A stretch of 64,000 bases of DNA from Ischnura elegans (Eukaryota; Arthropoda; Insecta; Odonata; Coenagrionidae). Below the pieces are notes generated by a model, which was not told where the DNA came from, did not search any database, and saw only the letters and a list, made by a program, of their open reading frames with translations. A program made the position numbers and the translations under genes. Where the stretch lies: NCBI RefSeq assembly GCF_921293095.1, contig NC_060247.1, positions 52,797,111-52,861,110 on the forward strand. The letters are read 5' to 3'. Position 1 is the stretch's first letter. Each line of letters opens with the position of its first letter. Below are positions 11,142 through 50,100 of the stretch, piece by piece.

Positions 11142-14100
11142 CATGAAATCATTCCCAAGTCTGATGCCAATGTAAAACCTAAGCCTTCAAAAACTGTTCA
11201 TCAATAAAATGCTCAAAAATATGAACTTTTATGTCTCATTGTGCATGAACTTAATGCTTAATTAGTAAACTCGGATAAAGGAATTCATAATTACCTAACT
11301 CTCCCAAAATACATGATGTATTTTTTTTAAACATAACATCAACAGAATCTGGGTTATAGAACTCTATTTCCCTAAGCAAGTGTTTTTCTGTTGAATAATG
11401 TGCTTAACTGAAATTCATGAGTGACTTCTCCATAAACATCTCCAGACCGGCAATGAATAAGTCAAAACAATTTTAGTAATTAGAAACAGTTACTTAACAT
11501 ATGCGCATGCTAATTTTGCAAAGTAAAATTCTAACAGAAAGTAATAATAATGCAATTAAAAGGCATTAGCACCAACAAAAATTAAGTAAACTTACCTAAA
11601 AAAGCATATTGACCATTTTATCAATCGCTTTATCAAAGCCAATCACATGCTAAGACTTAACAGAGATAAATTACACCATCATAGTAAATTACTAGAAGTG
11701 CTCTTGAAACAGAAGATTCCACAGCATACACGGCCCTATGAACTGTAACCTCAAACTTCCATTTATGATGTTGAAACAGTGGCGGATACATATGGGGGCG
11801 TGCACCCCCCCTTGCGGGGCTGACTGCATTGCCGAACAATCACTGTAACTTTTTATATCACTTCATTAACTCCAAAATGTAATATTCTTACTTTAGCTCA
11901 TACTAAGGAAGAGTTATCTACATATGAGGCAGTCAAAATAAAATCAAGGCAAATAAAATGGCAATAATTTTCATGGCTACTGAGGGTACTTTTTATGTAT
12001 CAACAGCAGTTGACAGAGAAGGTATGTTTGCTTTACAATAAAGATGAGTCACCAGGATGCATATCACATGCCTTAGCATAGAGATGCATTGGTTAAGCAC
12101 ATCGATTCAGATCAATAAATGAGATAAACTTTGTCTATAATGTGCATCATGAACCTTTCTGTAATATTTCACAGAAGTTTTTATAAAAAGCCAGTTAGCC
12201 ATCAAACGCAGATGTCATCCTTTACCTGTTCAGTCACTACATTAAATTTAAAAAAGGACCCATTTAATGGACCATACAATACCAATTAATCAATAGAGTA
12301 AACAAAAGAAAGTGAGAGAGTATTCCAATGAGTGTACCTTTAGTAATTAGAACTGTAGGTTGAACATAACACTGCATGCTCACTGCACATAATTCACAAG
12401 CATACGTGGCCTCTTCCTTTTGCTCCAAAGTCAGACTTAGTAATTGGCTTTAACAAGATGATGCAAGTGATACAACAGTGATGCAAGACCTGGGTACTTA
12501 TCTAATTTATGTATAAATACGAATGATCCTTGAAAAAATGCATACATCGATTGGTTGTAACGTAGTGTGCCTTTCCGTAATGTCCGAGACTCAACCATTG
12601 AAATACTTTTGTAAAACACAAATAATTTATAAGAAAATTATTGTACAAGCCAATTATAATTATTTTAAAATGGTACCTTAAGTGACAAAAATCAATTTCT
12701 CATCATAGCAAATTTGCACAAAGCTACAAACCAATTCATTGGAAAAAGAATACTGCAAAAATGTGGTGCAACAAGCAAATTTTTTCTGATGCCTTTCCGT
12801 TTGAAACAAAGTTCCTACATTGCCTAAATAACTTCTCAGATTCTTCCACACAGTGGTTTTCACTCCAATACCCTCATACTATCATAAATAGGCTGAAAAA
12901 TATAAATATCTTGAGTGATTACTACTTGTTTAAGTCAAACTGTCACTTTCTGAACGTTCACGATATTCATAAGTGGTTCGATGAAACTTTTCAGGTACCT
13001 CCTCATCACTAGATATAAAGGTAAAATATCATGGTATTTTTCTATGAGTTGAAGCCATCACATGAGTAATTACCTAAAAATATAATGGTATGTAAAAGTA
13101 ACACCTGGGGTAAGTGAAAAGCACTGCACAACATGAACCATGTACACAATTCAAGTGGAGTGTAAGTTTATATCCCTTGACTCCTTTGAGGGAGGGTGAA
13201 AGATTTTGATGGACCTCGGTTGGTTTTGGCTCTTTTGACTAAATATTTAATCTTTAACAATTATTTATCATGAAAAACACAAAGAGATGAGTAGCCCCTT
13301 ACGCTATGACTGTGAAGACAAAACTGGCAGTCATAGGGCTCAACATGACGATGACCAAGGAACACATTGCCAACTTGAGACAGGGACCAAAGAAAAGACC
13401 TAATGAAAATGATGAAGAGGTAGATCATCTTTTGAATAGAGAGCCTTCTCAAATTTGTATGATAGAAAAAACAAAAAGAATGTGCACAACAAGTTCGACA
13501 TAATTCAAGTATTGAATAAATTTTAATCTCCACATCAAACAATAAAATTAATTTCTCATGCAAAGCTTTTATTGCATTTTATTACAGAAAATGTTCAAGC
13601 TTAGTCTCACTAACCAGAATCAAATAATTTATTTAAAATGGTAGGCAAATAATAAAACTAAAAAGATTTCTTCAAAAGAAAAGTCATTGAATAGAGAGAA
13701 AGGATATTGGGTGAGCAAGGGGCATGTGATGATTTGAAGGAGCATAGTGGGTACGTACAATGTTGTTGATGGGTTAAGATAGAATTTAGTGAAGTAATCA
13801 AAATCTAGGAACATCAATTAGGGATACACGAAAGAATATTATGCAGGACACACACATACTATATTGCATCCTTTACATTGAGAAGATGGTAAATAACAAC
13901 CTCATGGTCTGTCAATGGGCTAATGAAACTGAACATTTAAGGCCACCCAGAACGTTGACCCTTATAACTGCATTCATGCCACACAAGATCATTAATTTTC
14001 GAGAAAAACAGAGAAATTAATAAAACTACAGAAAAAATTTGCTAAATCTTATCAGGCCTCTTGATATGCTGGCCATCAATTATGGTCACGCTCATGTTAT

Positions 14101-15231
14101 TCGGGGTATTAGGGGTCTAAGGGAAAATTTTACACTTCATAAAAATATTTGGCTAATCAGTATGCTTAGTTAGTCTGAACGTCCATCACAGAAAAATTTA
14201 TTAAGCTTTTCAATCTCAGGTAATTACAGGTAAAACTATCACTGATTTGAGCTTACAAGAGATGCAACAATTTGAAGGCAAATTAAATTTTATTTAATTT
14301 TATTAACAATTAAGCAATAGATTAAATATTCACAAGTTTTTATGACAGCAAATACAGGAAAAGAAGAATAAAAAACTTACCAATTTTAAACTGCAGCCTC
14401 AAAAGAAGTTGACGGTAACTGTCACAACCAAACAACAAATACAAAGATAGACGCACTTCACAGACAGTCATTGAAGTTAAAGAGGATGATTTTGACTTTA
14501 CTGAACAAAAGCAAGAATAAAATCATGCACTTAATGAATACATGCTTTAAGCAACAAAACCAATGCAAGAGACATTGGTATCTATGATGTAAATTAGAAG
14601 ATATAATTTACTCAACAGTTTCAGCTTACCATAGTATGGTAAAAGGCATGATTAAAAAAATCAAATATCCCATCCTGAATTTAATTAATGTGTATAATAA
14701 CTGAACCAGACATCATTTGACTGTGCATTAGAATGAGTGATTAACTGGAGCTGCCAATTACTACTAATGAGACCACTGCTACTGCTCTAAAACCACATTT
14801 ATGATTAGAATGTATATATTATCAAAGAAACTTAGCTCAAATGATTTTTCTACTGACAGAGTGAAAAGAAAGAAAAAATACTAAGCTGAAGTAAAACAAT
14901 CACCAATACAAAGTAAGTTGATTTGGAATGCTGCGTCTATTCATTTAAAATACTTTGCTCATTAAAAGTCAAACTTCAACAAAATATATTTTTGTGCAGC
15001 TCAAGGATGTCTCACATTATCAATTACTCCATTATTCTACAATATTTACAATGCATAAATAACCATGACACCATGTCATGAAGCAAATAAATTCAAATTC
15101 ATTATTCCAATGGGTATAATTCACCACACATTGCAATGCCAGAGACAAGAGACAACGTTATCACCTCCCAAAAGCTGCAACACTGAATGCCCACCAGCAA
15201 TGTTTCCATGGAATGCACCAAGAAACTTCAT
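11142..15231. other. AT-rich intergenic DNA
   Basis: No supported gene. A 60-bp segment near 11775-11830 (GGCGGATACATATGGGGGCG and a G/C tract) resembles the ends of the hAT-type MITE at 31214-31411 and may be a remnant of that family. Open frames at 13261-13563 on both strands have no recognisable domain. Confidence 0.45.
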
Positions 15232-15237
15232 TTTATT
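15232..15237 (-). terminator. Candidate Rab6 polyadenylation signal
   Basis: AATAAA on the minus strand, about 280 nt after the Rab6 stop codon. It is the first such hexamer I noted downstream, but AT-rich DNA makes chance matches common, and the true 3' end is not determined by sequence alone. Confidence 0.3.
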
Positions 15238-15518
15238 CACTAAGATCACATGCCTCTTTTCGAGCCTTCAAAAACCATTTCCGAAAGAACTAGTGTAAAT
15301 CCATGCTTAGTGGGATGTCTCCTGACAGGTGTTGTGTATCACTCAAGTCCTTGGGTCTGGAGCAAGTACAACAAAAAAAAACAAGGCAGGAGAGCCTTGA
15401 TGGTTCCCCTCAGGGGCAATGCGATGAAAAAGTAACACTTGAATACACATGGGATAGAAGGATTCCGGATTGTTTTAAATAATAATTCTCCAAGTACCCA
15501 TATGCTTTAAAGTGTTCT

Positions 15519-43206
<27,688 letters not shown>

Positions 43207-43223
43207 TCACTCCTACACAATGG

Positions 43224-43231
43224 TGACGTCA
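43224..43231. promoter_or_regulatory. CRE-like palindrome TGACGTCA
   Basis: Exact CREB/ATF consensus, 162 bp upstream of the Rab6 start codon. Placement fits a Rab6 core-proximal element; function is inferred. Confidence 0.5.
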
Positions 43232-43879
43232 CTGAATCCATGATTGAATCTAGTTCGATATAGTTCCTCGATTGGCCGCTTCACAGGGTCAGGCACTGCA
43301 TCAGAACTGACGGAGCTGCGCAAACTTTGAATTCACACGAAACAATTCATTGCCTTTTCTTTGATAGAACTTAAGTTTTACTCATTATTGTCGCTATCGG
43401 CTTATAACGGCTTGAAAAATCTAGAACAAGTTTCAATGTTTTCCGATTCTAAAACCAAAAAAGATGACCTCTGAATACCGCATCGATATTTGAATCGTGA
43501 AATTTTTTTCCAAGAATGTTTATTATAAGGATTTCAGTTACAAATTTTGATACACGCGACGTGTCCATCCTTAGCCATTATATTTATTCGCGCGATTTTT
43601 TCCTCGGTTCCGCGCGAGAAGACACGATTTATTAATGTAAAAAATACTTAAATTCACCTTCAATTGTTCACTCTAAAATTGAGCGGCATAAAAAATTAAA
43701 CAGAAGGATCAACAAATAAATAGCATGAAAATCGTAAATAAATACCGAACCATAATTCTCAGCCCGAGATCTTTTTCGCTACCCTCGTATAGCTTCTCCC
43801 ATGGCTCTTGGGCTGTTGCGAAGCACGGAGTATATACTCTGTGGTTGAAGTAAGCGCCATCCTCCACCACGCCCCTCCT

Positions 43880-43892
43880 GTCGCCCAGCAAC
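43880..43892. promoter_or_regulatory. RFX X-box-like site upstream of DAW1
   Basis: GTCGCC-C-AGCAAC fits the X-box form RYYNYY(N1-3)RRNRAC. It lies 210 bp before the DAW1 start codon. RFX factors drive many ciliary genes in animals, so the match has biological sense here, though one 13-mer can arise by chance. Confidence 0.55.
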
Positions 43893-44101
43893 AGTAAACA
43901 TCGCGTTGGAATTTTTGATATTCGATGTGTTTATATCCTTCCATGAAATGCAATCGAAATCGCGTTTCTGCCCACCGCATTGGGCTTAATTATTTTTCGA
44001 ATTCATTACAAACAATTAATGAAATGTATTCTCGGTATGTTTGCAACTTTGAAAATTGAATCCAGCTTCATTTCGCCCAAGTACATAGGCTGGCGGTAGA
44101 A

Positions 44102-44141
44102 ATGCGGTTGAAGAGGATATTTTTACGCTACTATCCCCCTG
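44102..44141 (+). CDS. DAW1: DAW1 coding exon 1
   Basis: Encodes [13 protein letters not shown] plus one base; donor GTGACA. The RYYPPG box fixes the start. Confidence 0.93.
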
Positions 44142-47100
44142 GTGACAAATCATGCCCGACATTCATTAACTGCTTATGAATTATTTTATACTTCCTTTAA
44201 TTACCTAATTAATTAATTGTGTGCAGGGATATGCCTGGAATATATCCAGCAAGGTATAACCAAGATAAAACTATTAGACCTTCTGGATTTATCAGAAAAG
44301 TAAGAGACTTTGATGCTCCAATACAGCTAACAATTTTAATATTTCCATAATGAAGTTAGAGTGAAAATAAGTGAATTTCATTAACCTTAAAGCACAGACA
44401 TAACAAAACTTGCCGAGGAGCTGATAAAAGATGAACCGCTCTTTAGATCTACTGTGAAGACTCAATTGATTAATTCCTTGAGCACACTAAAAGATGTAAA
44501 CTGCAAAAATAAACAACATGTTTTCCACAAGGTGGCCTCCTTAAAAACACATTTTCTTCCGGTGACAAATGTTGCACTCAACCAGCAAGGGAATAAGTAA
44601 GCCTATCTCTTTACATCCACTTAAGTCAAAACTGATCAATAATTGTGTTACACTTCACCAATATAATATTCAAGCACAGGTTTATTTCAGGCAGTTATGA
44701 CCGAACGTGCAAAGTTTGGAGCCTTGAAAATGAGAAGGAAATTTTGTCCCTGAGTGATCACAAAAATGTTGTGAGCTCACTAGCATTCAACAATCCATAC
44801 GGGTAAAGTATAAAATATGATTTGATAAATTCACCACTCCCCTCTCAGGAGTAAACGCACACAGAAATTAAGCACTCCGTCAACATTAATTGATGTCAGC
44901 CTGCCAGCTTAACCCCTATGAAAAAATTGTATAAACCTGGCAATGTATAAAAATTTGAAACAGGTTTATACAATTTTTTCATAGGGGAAGTCGCTTGCCA
45001 TTAGTATTCACTCAGCACAAGACAGCAGGAGTCAGCCTCTAATTACAGCGAGAGGCTGTTCATGTTAAATGATATCTTTCATATATTGTTTTCATGTCCC
45101 TAATCTTAATTTCTTTGAGAAAATATATGGCCATTTAGCGATTAATGCCATCTAAGCTTGGGCTTCCAGATTCTTGATGTCTTTCGTACTTACAGAAGTG
45201 GTTCAGCATCATTGAGAATGATGTCCCCAAAGTAAGAAATTAATTATAATGGGCTCATTCACCAACTTTCTTTTAGTGTTGCTTATGAAATAGTTAAAAA
45301 AATAAAGAGACCCATAATTTTCCATTGTTTCATCCATCACCAACTTCTGGAGCTGTGCATAACAAACTATTGTCAGCCTCAACCCTTTTGAAGACATCAC
45401 TGACTCATACCTAGCCTCTCCAGTAACCACGTCCCAGCTACACTACCAACTGGTGCATGGGCATTGTGTGGTTTGTTTTTGTTTCTTTCCTTGGATTCTT
45501 CAACCATTTTAGGATATTTGCAACAGTACGCTGGATATTACCATAGAGTAAGTATATTTACTTACTCTATGATATTACCCCTAACAGTTCACTCAGAGCA
45601 ATTTGCTTTCACATTTTTAATCTCCACACCCATTCATACCACAATGTGGGCAAGTGGCCTTTCCCATACATCTCGTGGTGATGTGCCTGAAGCGTTGGCA
45701 TGCATAACAATGCAAGAAGGCTGGGACAAACTTGCACAAACTATGAAGCCTTTATGGGGATCTGGTTGAGCACAAAGGTTACCTCTACAGATGTGCTCTT
45801 GGTCTCATCATTGCCTATAATGGTTAGTCGACATACATCAATGACCCCCAGTGAGGTCATCTCCCTCTGTACCTATCTCATCAGTTCAACAAATAGGTGG
45901 AAATGCCTAATCAACTTCTGACAAGTATTTAAAGCTCTGTGATCCTCAACGATGACTGAAATGTCATGAAGATTCTAAAATTTTCTCACTTTGTTCCTTT
46001 TTAGATGTTTCTATGAGCAGTCTGCCACCCAATAATTTCTTCACGCTATTCATGTCTCTTTGTATTGCAGATGAAAGAACTTTACCAATAAGGAAGAGAG
46101 ATACCTTTTTAAGCATCTCGGCCTCTTGTCTGACACCTCATTACTAAATATCAAGTACATACATTAACTCTTACTCCCCCACCCAGATTGGGACAAAATC
46201 TTTTTGAAGGGGGTAAACCAAAGGACGCCATGAAAGAGAAGTAATTCATACCCTGGGCTCCCCACCCACCATGGAGCCACAGATTTGGCATGCTTCACTG
46301 TGAACCATAGCAGTTGCCAGGGCCACCCAAGTATTGTTGATTGGGAGGTTTCTTTCAGATAAGAACCTCCTGCAAATGGGCCCTCCAAAACCTACACACC
46401 ATCCAACGCCATACAAAGACCACTGTATCTCCAGTACAACCACTTACACACATTGTCTTACAGAAAGCCCTGAGGACTCCCAGCGGCAGTCACCTGTTAC
46501 CAGCTGTGTAACAAGCTGATTGAAAAGACTGGCTGGATGGCCTCCCATTTACCAACAGTCCTTGGCCGAAGTGGAGTATTGAATTTCAGCCCATACCTGG
46601 TATTTGATGTCCTGATGGGTGCTGGAGAACTCATCCACCAAGATCCCCTTATGTGTCTTCTTATATGGCAAACACATGGGTTTGCTCTTATGCCAGAAGT
46701 CATGGCTTAACTCAGAACAGTAGACTCACATACTGTCTGGACACAGACCAGAAGTACTATGGGTGTTTTAACGAGGTTGTCTCCATGGTGGGTTCACATC
46801 AGTGGGGGTGCTGCACTCTATAGGAAAAGCTCTTCTCCTATGGAAGGACATAGTGCAATCATAATGGTGATGACCGCGAAAGTTTCCTTGAAATTTAAAA
46901 CAAAAAGATTTTTTTAACATTTTTGTACATTCAGCAGCAAAAAAAAACACTTTACTCCAGAGAGCATGATGAAAGAATGGAATGAAATATTTCTACAGCC
47001 AATGTTCAAGCTAAGATTTCTCATTTAAAGACACAGAAAAAACCGCTACTCTTTTTCATAATATGCCTTTAATTTTAATATTATGTATTAATAAACAGCT

Positions 47101-50100
47101 AGAAACATCTGCTCCCTAATTAAAAATACAATATTTCAGCTAATATTTATATTATTGCATAAACTACATTTCAGAGACAAAATTTTGACTGGATCGTTTG
47201 ACAAGACAGCACGACTTTGGTCGACTGAGAGTGGTGAGTGCTATCATACTCTGTGGGGTCACACAGCAGAAGTAATAACTGTCCAATTTAATCATCAAAG
47301 TTCAATGATGGGAACCACCTCAATGGATGGCACAGCAAGGCTGTATGAATTGTTAACAGGTAAAAAACCTATAATAGTAAACACTAAGAAAATGAAATTA
47401 GCTGCCAAGTTTGATATATTAATATGTATACATGTAAATAAAATTACACTTTCAACATGCTAACTGTGAGGACATCTAACAATAATATCTCTGTCGTTCA
47501 CCAGAAGTGGAGCCTATTGATTGACTTCTTCACTCATTTCCATTGTACCTTATACAATTGTCCATGCTACGTAAATTTAAAATGAAAAACTAATTAAAAT
47601 CAAAACCAACTGACTTTCCAGATTAAACTTGATGTTATACCTAGTGGAGTTTTACTGGCTTATGAGGACAAAGTGGTATGTGCTGCTGGAAATTTATTAC
47701 AACACAGCAGTAGTTTGGTATCACAATCCCAAGAGTTGTTGATGAAAAATATTTTGAAACATTTATTTTGATGAAATATTTTGAATGTTAATGGTCAGTT
47801 TTAACCTTTTATTTTAACCTAAATTTAATTTGAAAAAGGGCAGATTGGTGCCCATGCGATGCCACTCCACATGACATCACAGGGACCTAGATGCTATACG
47901 AGTCAGTCAGGAGTTTTACATTGTCTGAGATTACCAATGCACTCATGTCGCACAGAGCTCAGGGAAACATCTCTTAATAATCACTTATTGAAATTGCATA
48001 TGGTCGGAAATTTTCCTTCATTTGATAGGTCATTAATAATCCTTATTTAAGCCAAGTAATACCTGCTAGCAGCCTGCTTCGTAGCAGCGCTGAAGGCCTC
48101 GCACCGCGGTGGCCTCACACAGCAGCAGGCGGAACCAGAATGTCGTCACATGGGCTTTTCCCAGCATTCATACATAGCCGTCATGTTTTCCTGCACTTGA
48201 AAATTTTCACTTTTCATATAAATCCGAAAAATAGATATTGTCATTTAAAAATCTAAAAGCATGAAATACGTACTCCATGAGTAATAAGATTTCGATTTAA
48301 GCAATAAAAAAATTATAGGAAACCACCCTATTACCAAAGGATTACCAGATCTCTGCGTTACATTAATACTCTTCCTTCACAAATAGACATCCTACCATGT
48401 ACTTTTACAAACAAGGCATAATTAAGAATGAAATTTATGATTTCTGTTTTGTTTTACCATTTCAAAAAAGTAACTTAAGAGACCATTTTTGTGGTCTTAA
48501 GCACCACACCTGCAAGTGAACTACAAGTGCAAAATGTCCTGGGAGGAGAGATATTTTTCCTCAAGAAATTTCTCCGTGGAATTTTAGCACTTTATGAATA
48601 CTTGAGGGCAACTACATAACGATTCACCACTTACTACATCCAGTATGTTGTTGTTTCCTAAAATTTGAGATGTATGAACATTATAATGCTGATTTGAGTA
48701 GAAAACACAATAATACCACTTCCCTGTTACAGGTCAGCAGGTAGCTGTTCTACCCAGTGATGGAAGTCAGTTCATTGCCCTAAGCTTCGACCAATATGGA
48801 AAAAATCTCATAACAGCATCTTTTGACGGAGAAATCACAATATGGGATGCTAACAACTACAGGTGGTTTTATAATTTACCTAATTGAATCCCAGGTAGAA
48901 TAGATCAATGAATAAATATGTATCCTAAGTGGAAACCACCTGCGTACAGTGATTTTTTGTGAGAGTAGACATTTTCCCAATTTCCATCAATAACCCACGA
49001 GGAAATCGTGCAGGTATCAAAATTCCTCGAATTGTGTCAAAATGCACTTAAGAAGTACATACCTAATTGGGTATCTTTATCAACATGCTAAATCATGAAA
49101 ATGAAAAGGAGACTTCTTTGATTTCCACTGATTTATTTTGTCCATACGACATGTTTCGAACCATAGAGGTCATTATCAAGTGTCATAAGGATACTTGTCG
49201 TGGAAATCAACGAAGTCTCCTTTTCATTTTCGTGTATTAACTTCCACATAATTGAGCCTAATACCATTGAATGCTAAATCATTAAGTAAACTAAATAAAT
49301 AATAATGCCTAAAATAAAATATTTTTTGCATTAATCAAGCAAAATATGTATGTAGTATGGCAATTAAAATAAATGGGAATATATAAGAGGCATTTCTGAC
49401 TATGTTACAGATTGGTGGGGTCCCTAGTCTCTAACATAACATTTTTATAGCTGTGCTTTGTACATGTGAGGATATGCAGTTGGAATCATTACAGCCAACC
49501 TTTTAATACAAAGAAGGGATATAGGAGGTAATATTACATGGTTCTTATGTGATATTGGTCTCCATACCCATTGTATTTGTCCCACGAAAAAGTCCATATA
49601 TGGCATTGATGTGGAACCAACAAGGATTTTAAGTAAATCCCAGGTAGAAATTAGAACGTTAGAGAATTTTGATGGAAAATTTATGAGAATGTCGTGGAAT
49701 CCGCATGGCAGCAATGACGATCTCAAGTGGAAATTCGGCATTTCGGAGGAAATTTGGAGAATCTGGTGACCATAGTTCATGCAAATTAATAAAATGATTT
49801 CCACCATATTCCAGCCTTAGTATCCACATGGTCTCTGCAAGGGCTCCACCAATTCACTAGGATACAATACCCACTTGGTAATTGAAGACTATTACTTAGT
49901 AATATGGTAATATGGAGGTGATAAGGGAGACAGTTTTATGCATTTTTGTCCCACGAAAAAGACTCAAATACACCTTAGTTTGAGCCCAACAATGTTTAAC
50001 GTCGGCCATTTTCCAGGAATTAGTGACTAAATGCCACAAGGCTCTTGCACACACTAAGAACATGTATGCAAGCCATGAGATGTAGCAGGGAGCTATATGG

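Larger units (their letters stand above)
44803..47174 (+). other. DAW1: DAW1 intron 4 (2.4 kb)
   Basis: Contains a perfect 27-bp-arm inverted repeat, a smaller palindrome, a Gag zinc-knuckle scrap and an unexplained GC-rich segment at about 46160-46760. Confidence 0.7.

Noticed and set aside
49445-49807. 120-codon minus-strand frame in DAW1 intron 6
   Set aside because: No recognisable motif; likely chance in an intron.
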